Positions 1 to 5,425 of a stretch of DNA of 18,382 bases are shown here, piece by piece. The notes below the pieces were generated by a model. That model had not been told where the DNA came from, did no database searches, and saw only the letters and a list, made by a program, of their open reading frames with translations. The stretch spans positions 1 through 18,382 of the forward strand of contig JAHJFW010000121.1 of assembly GCA_018824765.1 (NCBI GenBank). The letters run 5' to 3'. Positions within the stretch are counted from its first letter, which is position 1. Each line of letters starts with the position of its first letter. The stretch is from Patescibacteria group bacterium (GTDB taxonomy: Bacteria > Patescibacteriota > Patescibacteriia > 2-12-FULL-60-25). The position numbers and the translations under genes are program-made.

Positions 1-141
1 GTCATCAACACATCAGATGCGGAGGAGCTGAAACTCTACACCATTTATTCTCCTGCGCATCACAAGGACAAAACAATCCACGCCACAAAACAAGAAGCAG
101 AAGCCAGCGACGAAGAATTCGACGGAACCACAACGGAGTAG
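1..141 (+). CDS. Cupin-domain protein, C-terminal fragment
   Basis: Only the last 46 codons are in the window; the frame is open from base 1 and ends in TAG. The peptide begins VINTSDAEELKLYTIYSPAH and continues HHKDKTIHATKQEAE. This matches the last beta-strands and tail of small single-domain cupins (mannose-6-phosphate isomerase type II-like), whose ends commonly read 'N-T-G-x-x-x-L-K-L-Y-T-I-Y-xPP-x-H'. The metal-binding histidines would lie upstream and are not visible, so activity cannot be judged. The protein ends in an acidic/threonine tail (ASDEEFDGTTTE). A terminator-like hairpin follows about 50 nt downstream, so the gene probably ends its transcription unit here. The family call rests on a short fragment. 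Confidence 0.7.
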   Translation, partial: VINTSDAEELKLYTIYSPAHHKDKTIHATKQEAEASDEEFDGTTTE

Positions 142-189
142 ACAGTTGGGACGCGGCTTCCTTCATTAACCCATCATTATCCAATTGGC

Positions 190-217
190 AATCCTGACTG
201 CCACAGGAGGATTTTTT
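190..217 (+). terminator. Rho-independent terminator-like hairpin after the cupin gene
   Basis: AATCCTG (190-196) can pair with CAGG plus GGATT (204-213) with one bulged A, and a run of T residues follows (212-217). It lies 48 nt beyond the cupin stop codon. The stem is short and bulged, so the call is moderate. Confidence 0.45.
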
Positions 218-219
218 CA

Positions 220-353
220 CGTTTATCCACATAGGTACCTGGTACGTACCTGGTACGTTATCCACAGTAGCGTTTATCCACAAAGGTACTAGATATGTAC
301 CTAGTACGTTTATCCACAAAGGTACCTGGTACGTACCTGGTACGTTATCCACA
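220..353 (+). repeat. Array of 36-bp repeat units with five perfect DnaA boxes
   Basis: Three 36-bp units occur at 220-255, 271-306 and 307-342. Each begins CGTTTATCCACA and continues into GGTAC/GTACCT-rich sequence. The first and third are each followed by an extra CGTTATCCACA. The high-affinity DnaA box TTATCCACA occurs at 223-231, 258-266, 274-282, 310-318 and 345-353, always on the plus strand, with start-to-start spacing of 35, 16, 36 and 35 bp. The DNA between boxes holds direct copies of TACCTGGTACG and the palindromes GGTACC and GTACGTAC. The middle unit has diverged in its GTAC part, but its box is intact. The boxes are seen directly; a role in DnaA binding (origin, titration or regulatory locus) is inference. 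No dnaA gene and no clear AT-rich unwinding region are present. Confidence 0.8.
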
Positions 354-370
354 ATGGGAGATTACTTTTT

Positions 371-400
371 CATTCGCTCATTCGCACGAATGTGCGAATG
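371..400. repeat. 30-bp hairpin element, copy 1 (inverted relative to copy at 1696-1725)
   Basis: This 30-bp sequence is an exact reverse complement of 1696-1725. It holds a perfect 9-bp stem, CATTCGCAC (379-387) and GTGCGAATG (392-400), around a GAAT loop, preceded by CATTCGCT. It supplies the stop codon and last codons of the HD-hydrolase gene. Confidence 0.85.
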
Positions 401-956
401 AGGTGATTGCGGATTCGAGGGCGATAGTAAGGCCGTGGGTGGAGCCGAAACGTTGTTCCACGATTTTGAGCACTTCTTCGTAAAACCAGATTTTCTTATC
501 GGACGGCGCGTTGAAGCGGCCCCATAACTCCGGGCCGAGCTCTTCATACGCTTCGAACATGGCGTGAAGATTGTGGATTTTATCCGCGGCAGAGACCATC
601 ACTGACTCATCGCCCGCATCGTTCAAGCGAATAAGATATTTCTCCTTCCGTTCAATCCAAGCTGACTCCTCATCAACATTCGGATCTTTGTCTTCGGAAA
701 CGCCCTTCACGATCCGCGTCACGCGTTCACCGAAATCACGCGTCATATCTTCGGCATAATATCCGGGAACGTCTTCGAGAACATCATGAAGAAAAGCTGC
801 CGCGATTACGTCTTCTTCATCCGTATACTCTGACAGAATCCAAGCCACGCTGATCGGATGGACAACATAGGGCAGACCTCCGGCTTTGCGGATCTGCCCT
901 TCATGCAATTTCGCGGCGACATTAATCGCCTTTTGGATTTTTGGTGTGAGTTTCAT
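378..956 (-). CDS. HD-domain hydrolase, RelA/SpoT N-terminal (MESH1-like) type
   Basis: 192 aa. Predicted metal-dependent phosphohydrolase of the HD_4/SpoT-hydrolase type, which in characterised members removes the 3'-pyrophosphate from (p)ppGpp. Ligands of the family are visible: H33 in YVVHP, the H57-D58 doublet in AAFLHDVLED, E61/D62, and D125 in SAADKIHNL. No synthetase, TGS or ACT domain follows, so it is a single-domain hydrolase like small alarmone hydrolases. Its ATG overlaps the stop of the upstream gene in an ATGA junction, and a strong Shine-Dalgarno (AAGGAGGGG) lies before it, so the two are translated together. The C-terminus (SFAHSCE) is encoded inside the 30-bp hairpin element, suggesting the original end was altered by the repeat. 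Substrate is inferred; other nucleotides are possible. Confidence 0.85.
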   Translation of the reverse strand: MKLTPKIQKAINVAAKLHEGQIRKAGGLPYVVHPISVAWILSEYTDEEDVIAAAFLHDVLEDVPGYYAEDMTRDFGERVTRIVKGVSEDKDPNVDEESAWIERKEKYLIRLNDAGDESVMVSAADKIHNLHAMFEAYEELGPELWGRFNAPSDKKIWFYEEVLKIVEQRFGSTHGLTIALESAITSFAHSCE

Positions 957-1363
957 TGTTTTCGCCCCTCCTTCAGTGCCCTGATTTTCGGCATATTCAA
1001 TATGTAGTCACGTTCCATAGCTTCCAAAACTCTTCCTAATGCAAGCTTCTCATAACCATACAGATACCCTTCGACAGCGACAACCATCTCGTTTTTTGAT
1101 GATGTCGACAAGTACCATTTGCTGATATTCGTTTTCGAGTTGATCTCTCCAATAATCTTATAGAGTTCAATGGTCGGCTTATCGATTTCAACCAAGTAGC
1201 GGCTCGAGAACAACACGAATCCGGCAGAAATGAGCACCATGACATTTGATCGTGCATCGTTCATGCATGTCAATATATCGGAAGTATCGTTTTCCTCAAT
1301 CTCGATTGTATATCCGAGAAATTCAAGATGGTTAATTATATCTTTCGTAATAGCATTTTTCAT
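953..1363 (-). CDS. Unknown small alpha/beta protein, possibly YbjN/secretion-chaperone fold
   Basis: 136 aa, not recognised with confidence. The pattern is an N-terminal helix (KDIINHLEFLGY), then strands (TIEIEEND, ILTCMND, NVMVLISAGFVLFSS), a helix (TIELYKIIGEINSKT), strands (ISKWYLS, EMVVAVEGYLYG) and a long C-terminal helix (ALGRVLEAMERDYILNM). That order resembles YbjN-like/type III chaperone folds, but this is a topology impression only. There is no signal peptide or membrane segment. It is coupled by ATGA overlap to the HD hydrolase downstream, so the two proteins probably act in one process. No Shine-Dalgarno is visible before the ATG. The gene starts 77 nt after the terminator of the upstream small RNA. 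Confidence 0.75.
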   Translation of the reverse strand: MKNAITKDIINHLEFLGYTIEIEENDTSDILTCMNDARSNVMVLISAGFVLFSSRYLVEIDKPTIELYKIIGEINSKTNISKWYLSTSSKNEMVVAVEGYLYGYEKLALGRVLEAMERDYILNMPKIRALKEGRKQ

Positions 1364-1440
1364 ATATTTTTCAGTTAATTATTAAGCGAGTTATTTTCAG
1401 ACGTCTTTATTTCACGCGCCTTAGTGGCGTTCGACCTTTG

Positions 1441-1505
1441 AAAAACAAAAAGCGGCTGAGAGATTTGATCGAGCTGAAAAGCTCAATGAAATCTCCCAAC
1501 CGCTT
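1441..1505 (-). terminator. Long intrinsic terminator of the small RNA
   Basis: On the minus strand AAGCGGTTGGGAGATTT pairs with AAATCTCTCAGCCGCTT over 17 positions, including two wobble pairs. An internal loop and a GAGCT/AGCTC stem with a TTTC loop sit at the top. A T-rich tract (TTTTTGTTTTT) follows. The stem is longer than usual for a terminator. Confidence 0.85.
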
Positions 1506-1633
1506 AAAATCGGTCAGTCGCCTATGCCATGTGGCTCCCGGCAGATTTCCCCGGTCGCCTACCCCGCATTACGGGGAGACATAGACTGTCCGCGATTATC
1601 TGCGCGGACGGCATTTGGAATTGAAGGAACTAC
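1441..1633 (-). ncRNA. Apparent small RNA gene (~190 nt), unidentified family
   Basis: A consensus promoter and a strong terminator bracket about 190 nt with no open reading frame of note. Local stems on the minus strand are GTCCGCG/CGCGGAC near the 5' end, CCCCG/CGGGG (loop TAATG), and GCC-ACAT-GGC, followed by the long terminator hairpin. TAGGCGAC occurs twice (reverse complement at 1517-1524 and 1554-1561). I do not recognise 6S, SRP, tmRNA, RNase P or any riboswitch consensus; size alone would fit 6S RNA. Alternatively it is a terminated 5' leader (riboswitch or attenuator) of the 953-1363 gene, which begins 77 nt further on. The start is estimated from the promoter and the end from the T-tract. 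Confidence 0.65.
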
Positions 1634-1639
1634 GTACTA

Positions 1640-1668
1640 AATATACAGGAAATTCGGTGTTTTGTCAA
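1640..1668 (-). promoter_or_regulatory. Sigma-70-type promoter of the small RNA
   Basis: On the minus strand TTGACA (1663-1668) is followed after exactly 17 nt by TATATT (1640-1645). This is a perfect -35, optimal spacing and a one-mismatch -10. Transcription should start near 1633. Confidence 0.8.
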
Positions 1669-1695
1669 GAATCGTAAGACGGAATCGATGACCCA

Positions 1696-1725
1696 CATTC
1701 GCACATTCGTGCGAATGAGCGAATG
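1696..1725. repeat. 30-bp hairpin element, copy 2
   Basis: Exact reverse complement of 371-400. The stem arms are CATTCGCAC (1696-1704) and GTGCGAATG (1709-1717) with loop ATTC, followed by AGCGAATG. It lies between the Mrr-type gene's stop codon and the small-RNA promoter, so it could also act as a 3'-end hairpin for the Mrr transcript, though no T-run follows. Confidence 0.85.
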
Positions 1726-1741
1726 ATGGAAATGTTAGTCG

Positions 1742-2446
1742 TTATTCTTTTGTTACGGTGTATTTACATTTGGGATAATTCGAGCAGCCTAAAAATTCTC
1801 CATATTTGCCATTTCGTAATACCAAAGCGTTGCCACATAGAGGACAAGATTCGGCTGTTTCGTCAGAGGATTGGTATGGTTTTTTGTCTTTTTTCGCCGT
1901 TCGGATGAGTCGAACCAACTCAAAGCCGTCAATCAACTCGATCGGCTTATCTTCGGCGAATTGGCTCGCCTCAAGCGTAAATTTATTGGTAGTTATGAAA
2001 TAACCTTTGCCATTCGCTAAGTGATCTGCGAGAGAACCATAAAAGTCGCGGACTGCGCCAACCGGTACTTTGGAAGTGATGAATTTTTTGCACTGGATAT
2101 AATGGGTAATACCGCCTTTTTTAGCGATTACATCAATTCCTTGATCGTGCGATCCGCCAACCGCTTCTGTCTTATATCCCAAACGGGAAAACAGATCTGC
2201 GATATATTCTTCAAATTCAGTCGGCTTCATCCCACGAAGCCACCGTAAAAGATCCCTATTAGAACGCCACGCCTCTCCCTTTTTGAATCTTCGACGAATT
2301 CCCCAGTTTTTAATTTCCAAATCCAGCAAATCTAATAAACACTTAAACGCAAAGATAGCTAAAAGAAAAACCCACGCCGGCCAAAATTGTAAAAAAATTG
2401 ACTGTATCGGTATGTGTTTTAGTATTTCCCAAAGGCTGAAATCCAT
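1742..2446 (-). CDS. Membrane-anchored Mrr-family restriction endonuclease with C4 zinc finger
   Basis: 234 aa. A hydrophobic segment (about residues 18-38) is followed by a basic linker, an Mrr_cat PD-(D/E)XK nuclease domain (about 72-180) and a topoisomerase-type C4 zinc finger (201-231). Catalytic residues of the family are visible: E79 (TEFEEYIADLF), D105 (DQGIDVIA) and the Q118-C-K120 motif (YIQCKK). The zinc cysteines are C201, C204, C221 and C227. Mrr enzymes cut modified or foreign DNA; the zinc finger would add DNA binding, and the helix would place the nuclease at the membrane. It is the last gene of the defence-like group, separated from the membrane-protein gene by 82 AT-rich bases that may hold its own promoter. 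Family is secure; a defence role is inferred. Confidence 0.85.
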   Translation of the reverse strand: MDFSLWEILKHIPIQSIFLQFWPAWVFLLAIFAFKCLLDLLDLEIKNWGIRRRFKKGEAWRSNRDLLRWLRGMKPTEFEEYIADLFSRLGYKTEAVGGSHDQGIDVIAKKGGITHYIQCKKFITSKVPVGAVRDFYGSLADHLANGKGYFITTNKFTLEASQFAEDKPIELIDGFELVRLIRTAKKDKKPYQSSDETAESCPLCGNALVLRNGKYGEFLGCSNYPKCKYTVTKE

Positions 2447-2460
2447 AGAATCATTCTTTA

Positions 2461-2466
2461 ATTATA
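2461..2466 (-). promoter_or_regulatory. Candidate -10 box before the Mrr-type gene
   Basis: A perfect TATAAT lies on the minus strand 15 nt before the Mrr ATG in an AT-rich gap. No convincing -35 is found at normal spacing, and AT-rich DNA gives such matches by chance, so confidence is low. Confidence 0.3.
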
Positions 2467-2528
2467 ATCAAAAAATTTTTAGTAAAACTATTTCATTTTT
2501 TTTACTTGAATACAATATGAACTTTTCA

Positions 2529-2939
2529 CTAGTTGTAACAAATAACCAAATAAAAAAGAAAAAGTACGATTAGTGTGAATATCCCACCGATTACTTCTTG
2601 AAAATTTTGTGAATACCAAGGAGCTTTCCCGGCAATTTCACTAACAAGCCCCTCGCTCTCTGTAACCTTATCTATATGCAGCTGAACTTTATGTATTGCA
2701 CATCTAATTTCGCAAATGTCATACCATGTCACGGCTAATAACAAACAAAGCAATAAAACAATGAAAACCTTGACCAGATTACTCTGAATGGGCAAAAGAC
2801 TCACAATGGCCACCAGTGCAATCGCGTTAATTGCAATAGATGGAACGGTTTGATGCCTCACCAGTAGATTACCGCGCAATGTCTCTAAGTGCTGCTTAAG
2901 CAGTTCGAGTCTCATTTCAAATTCTGAATTTGTCGGCAT
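2529..2939 (-). CDS. Small three-helix membrane protein, unknown function
   Basis: 136 aa from the ATG at 2939; a TTG two codons upstream (2945) is an alternative start. An N-terminal amphipathic helix (about EMRLELLKQHLETLRGNLL) is followed by three hydrophobic segments, about residues 32-52, 55-72 and 115-134. Between the second and third is a soluble helical stretch (CEIRCAIHKVQLHIDKVTE). I do not recognise the family. It lies 24 nt after the DUF2075 helicase gene on the same strand and upstream of a membrane-anchored nuclease, so it may be the membrane partner or effector of that set. No Shine-Dalgarno is evident. The gene is AT-rich like its neighbours. Confidence 0.7.
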   Translation of the reverse strand: MPTNSEFEMRLELLKQHLETLRGNLLVRHQTVPSIAINAIALVAIVSLLPIQSNLVKVFIVLLLCLLLAVTWYDICEIRCAIHKVQLHIDKVTESEGLVSEIAGKAPWYSQNFQEVIGGIFTLIVLFLFYLVICYN

Positions 2940-2963
2940 GCACAATATGTCTAGCGAAAGACC

Positions 2964-4847
2964 TTAACCAGCTAGCCGAAACTTTGGAGCGTCTTTTTCC
3001 ATTCTATCTCTAAAATACTTCTCCGTCTCTTTATCGACAAAATAAACATAACATCCCTTCATTCCACGCGTCATAAGCGTACGGTATGTGTTCTTTATGA
3101 TCATGTCTGCTTTCTTTATTGCCGCTTCCGAATCCTCCTTAAAATACTTCTTGTACCCTTTAAGCGAAGAATCTGTCTTGGCTCTTTTCTCTGGAACAGT
3201 AATAATTTTTCCATCGCGCACAATTAAATCAGGACCGACTATGACTCCAACGTAATCCAGCTCCAAACCTTGGCAGGTATGAATACAACCAACCTCGTTT
3301 ACTGATTCTGGTGCTAAAATCCAAAGATTGCCGTCACTGGCTAAATTCCAGCGCATCTCAAAGTTATAATCTGGAATAATAATATCTTTTAGGATTTTGT
3401 TCTTTTTACTAACCCAATCCCAGCAATATCCTGCTACAAGTCGTGCCTTATTTTTAATTTTATTCTTTTCAAAAATAATGTTACGAAGTTTTACCGGAGA
3501 GTCTATGATCTGAAAATCATATTCCTTAACATCCAGTGCGCTGTTTGCCGTTTCATTGATCTGAAGAGTATTATCAAGCCATGCTAAATACCCATCAGAA
3601 CCATTACACCTAAACTGCGATGCAAGTTCAAGTACCTTAACTTTCGCGTTTAATTTTGCCGCCCACTTTGAAATTTCCGTACTCTCTCCAATGTCATGCC
3701 ATGTAACTCTTTGATCTTCATCAATAAAATAGACGGAGAACTTTGAAGCCTCGATGATTTCTTTTATTTGATTTTTTCCCAAATTCTTCAGCATCCCGGA
3801 TTTTTCATTCAAACGATGCGCTTCATCGACAACGAGGGCGTCAAAAATATTTTTTTCAACATTGATATATGAGCCTGACCCTGTAAACAAATTCGTAATC
3901 TCTGTACGTCTCAAAGTGCCGGTCAGCATACTCTCATAGACCGCACGCGGCGCTGCATTCTTGGTCACATATTGAGTCACTAAACCAAGTTTCGTAAGGG
4001 CAACAAGTAGATTGATCGCAACCACCGATTTACCTGTACCTGGACCACCCTGAACTATTAAAACATTTCTATTATCTTTAGAGCTCTTTCTAGCAAGACT
4101 TAAGGCTGTTTCATAAACAACTTTCTGATCATCGACCATCACAAATTCCTGATTGCCTTTCAGCATCTTAGCAAGACTTTCTGCAAGACTTTTTGAAGGC
4201 CTAATTCTTCCGCCATCAATACGGTACATAACTCTCGTCTTGTCACCATGTTTCACGAATCGTTTGATAAATGCTTGCAATTTTTCCTTCTCATGATCCC
4301 CCTCAAGAAACACCGGTGCTTTTTTTAAGTAGTCGGAATAAAAAACATTCTTAATCACTTCGTCCGCGATATAATTATGCAAATATGCACATGGTTTAAG
4401 CTGAATATTTTCTTCATAAACCGTTTCATTAAACCCCTGTAGAAGCGCCGCGTATGACCACGCCTGATATGAAGGATGACTCACTTCGCCAAAAAAATCT
4501 GTCATGACAATACCGTCCTTTTCTGATAAATCTACTGATGACCATTGCTTCAATTCAATAATAATAGCGTAATCTTTTTTTTGATCATCCTGTCCCGTAA
4601 TAATAAAATCTATCCGTTTTGATGTTTGCGGAATTTGATATTCAATTGATATTCCGGCATCTGATGGGATTTCTTCATCACGCAATACATCACGCATGTA
4701 ACGCATCGAATGCTTAAAAGCTTGTATTTGGGACTGAGCAAAATGCCTTTGCGTTGCTTTAAAATAAAAATCAACGATGATTTGATCTATCTTATTACCC
4801 TGAACTTCTTTTATAAAAGCTTCTTTTGAAGACTGATAAATAATCAT
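2964..4847 (-). CDS. PD-(D/E)XK nuclease-DUF2075 helicase fusion (Schlafen group 3-like)
   Basis: 627 aa. The N-terminal third carries a nuclease-like signature with D80 (KRIDFII) and E98-L-K100 (YAIIIELKQW), a PD-(D/E)XK arrangement. The rest is a DUF2075 superfamily 1-type helicase/NTPase: Walker A GGPGTGKS (267-274), Walker B VVDEAHR (339-345), motif III FIDEDQR (374-380), QFR (411-413), motif V IHTCQGLELDYVGVIVGP (522-539) and motif VI NTYRTLMTRGMKG (586-598). All core motifs look intact. Proteins of this type occur in mobile and defence regions and are thought to act on nucleic acids; the exact role is not established. It starts 3 nt after the MazG-type gene and is followed at 24 nt by the membrane-protein gene, so it is the centre of a probable operon. 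It is visibly AT-rich compared with the genes beyond 6300. Confidence 0.88.
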   Translation of the reverse strand: MIIYQSSKEAFIKEVQGNKIDQIIVDFYFKATQRHFAQSQIQAFKHSMRYMRDVLRDEEIPSDAGISIEYQIPQTSKRIDFIITGQDDQKKDYAIIIELKQWSSVDLSEKDGIVMTDFFGEVSHPSYQAWSYAALLQGFNETVYEENIQLKPCAYLHNYIADEVIKNVFYSDYLKKAPVFLEGDHEKEKLQAFIKRFVKHGDKTRVMYRIDGGRIRPSKSLAESLAKMLKGNQEFVMVDDQKVVYETALSLARKSSKDNRNVLIVQGGPGTGKSVVAINLLVALTKLGLVTQYVTKNAAPRAVYESMLTGTLRRTEITNLFTGSGSYINVEKNIFDALVVDEAHRLNEKSGMLKNLGKNQIKEIIEASKFSVYFIDEDQRVTWHDIGESTEISKWAAKLNAKVKVLELASQFRCNGSDGYLAWLDNTLQINETANSALDVKEYDFQIIDSPVKLRNIIFEKNKIKNKARLVAGYCWDWVSKKNKILKDIIIPDYNFEMRWNLASDGNLWILAPESVNEVGCIHTCQGLELDYVGVIVGPDLIVRDGKIITVPEKRAKTDSSLKGYKKYFKEDSEAAIKKADMIIKNTYRTLMTRGMKGCYVYFVDKETEKYFRDRMEKDAPKFRLAG

Positions 4848-4850
4848 ATT

Positions 4851-5198
4851 CTAAAGTTTGTCGTATTTCGTGTGCTTACCTTTTGCTTTTTCTACCGGAT
4901 ACTTATCTTCGTTTTTCTTGATTTTCTTCTCTAACGCATCAAGAACATCTATACCTAAATCGTGGCTCATTAACAAAACCCAATATAAAACATCCGCTAG
5001 TTCCTCTCCGATTTCATTTTTATTCGTTTCGATATAAGTCTTAATTTCATCCGGATTCTTCCACTGAAAATGCTCCATGACTTCCGTTGCCTCCAAAACT
5101 AAAGAAAGAGAAACATCCTTCGGATTATGAAATTGCTTCCAGTCACGGGCGTTACGAAACTCAATGATTTTTTCCGTCAAGTCATTTAGGATGTTCAT
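4851..5198 (-). CDS. MazG-like nucleotide pyrophosphohydrolase
   Basis: 115 aa, the normal length of the small all-alpha NTP-PPase (MazG-like/RS21-C6) family, which hydrolyses (d)NTPs to monophosphates and pyrophosphate. The magnesium-binding motif is clear: the acidic residues in LEATEVMEHF (E36, E39 region) and the second pair in EIGEELADVLYWVLL (ExxEExxD). It opens the group and its stop lies 3 nt before the DUF2075 start, so the two are surely co-transcribed; this kind of pairing suggests nucleotide-pool control during DNA attack. The ATG has no Shine-Dalgarno of its own. Instead, a strong AGGAGGAG about 40 nt upstream serves a 16-codon ORF that overlaps the start, hinting at coupled translation. 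Confidence 0.87.
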   Translation of the reverse strand: MNILNDLTEKIIEFRNARDWKQFHNPKDVSLSLVLEATEVMEHFQWKNPDEIKTYIETNKNEIGEELADVLYWVLLMSHDLGIDVLDALEKKIKKNEDKYPVEKAKGKHTKYDKL

Positions 5199-5232
5199 AA
5201 GAAATTTTAACTATTAAAATTTCATCCCCCAT
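5182..5232 (-). CDS. Possible 16-codon leader ORF overlapping the MazG-type start
   Basis: ATG at 5232, preceded by GAGGAGGAGA, encodes MGDEILIVKISYEHPK and ends in TGA at 5184-5182, 14 nt past the MazG ATG in another frame. The MazG frame cannot be extended upstream because TAA and TAG close it. The only good ribosome binding site in this gap therefore belongs to the short ORF. It could couple or restrain MazG translation, or be a chance match in a purine-rich leader. Confidence 0.3.
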   Translation of the reverse strand: MGDEILIVKISYEHPK

Positions 5233-5350
5233 TCTCCTCCTCTTTCTTAAAAAAATCAACAGCACTTGTCTGCAACAAAAATTTGAAGCTTCCTCAGTTA
5301 AACTGGGGAATGGCGAGTGGGAAACTTGCCACGCCTGCCTGCCGGCAGAT

Positions 5351-5394
5351 GGGTCGCAATACTCCTCGCGATTACATCTTATACGAAGCGACCC
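5351..5394. repeat. Inverted repeat GGGTCGC/GCGACCC in the gap upstream of the MazG-type gene
   Basis: GGGTCGC (5351-5357) and GCGACCC (5388-5394) flank 30 bases. GCCTGCCTGCCGGCAGA just upstream contains the palindrome TGCCGGCA. Between about 5233 and 5425 I see no gene, only this hairpin-forming DNA, a weak stem (CCTCAG/CTGGGG, 5293-5308) and a TATAAT at 5401-5406 without a matching -35. Confidence 0.5.
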
Positions 5395-5425
5395 GCCCTA
5401 TATAATTGAGCTAGGAGGACAGATA

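Noticed and set aside
5..352. Minus-strand ORF with repeated VPGTYQVPLWINV-like peptides
   Set aside because: It is the translation of the DnaA-box repeat array and the complement of the cupin end; repeat units are read only because 36 is a multiple of three.
220..353. CRISPR array
   Set aside because: The 36-bp units abut each other or are joined by short extra box copies; there are no unique spacers of regular length and no cas genes.
220..353. Definite oriC call
   Set aside because: Box cluster is strong but there is no dnaA/dnaN neighbourhood and no clear AT-rich unwinding element, so only reported as a candidate.
1441..1633. 6S RNA, SRP RNA or a known riboswitch
   Set aside because: No conserved sequence of these classes was recognised; only the size fits 6S. 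Left as unidentified ncRNA.
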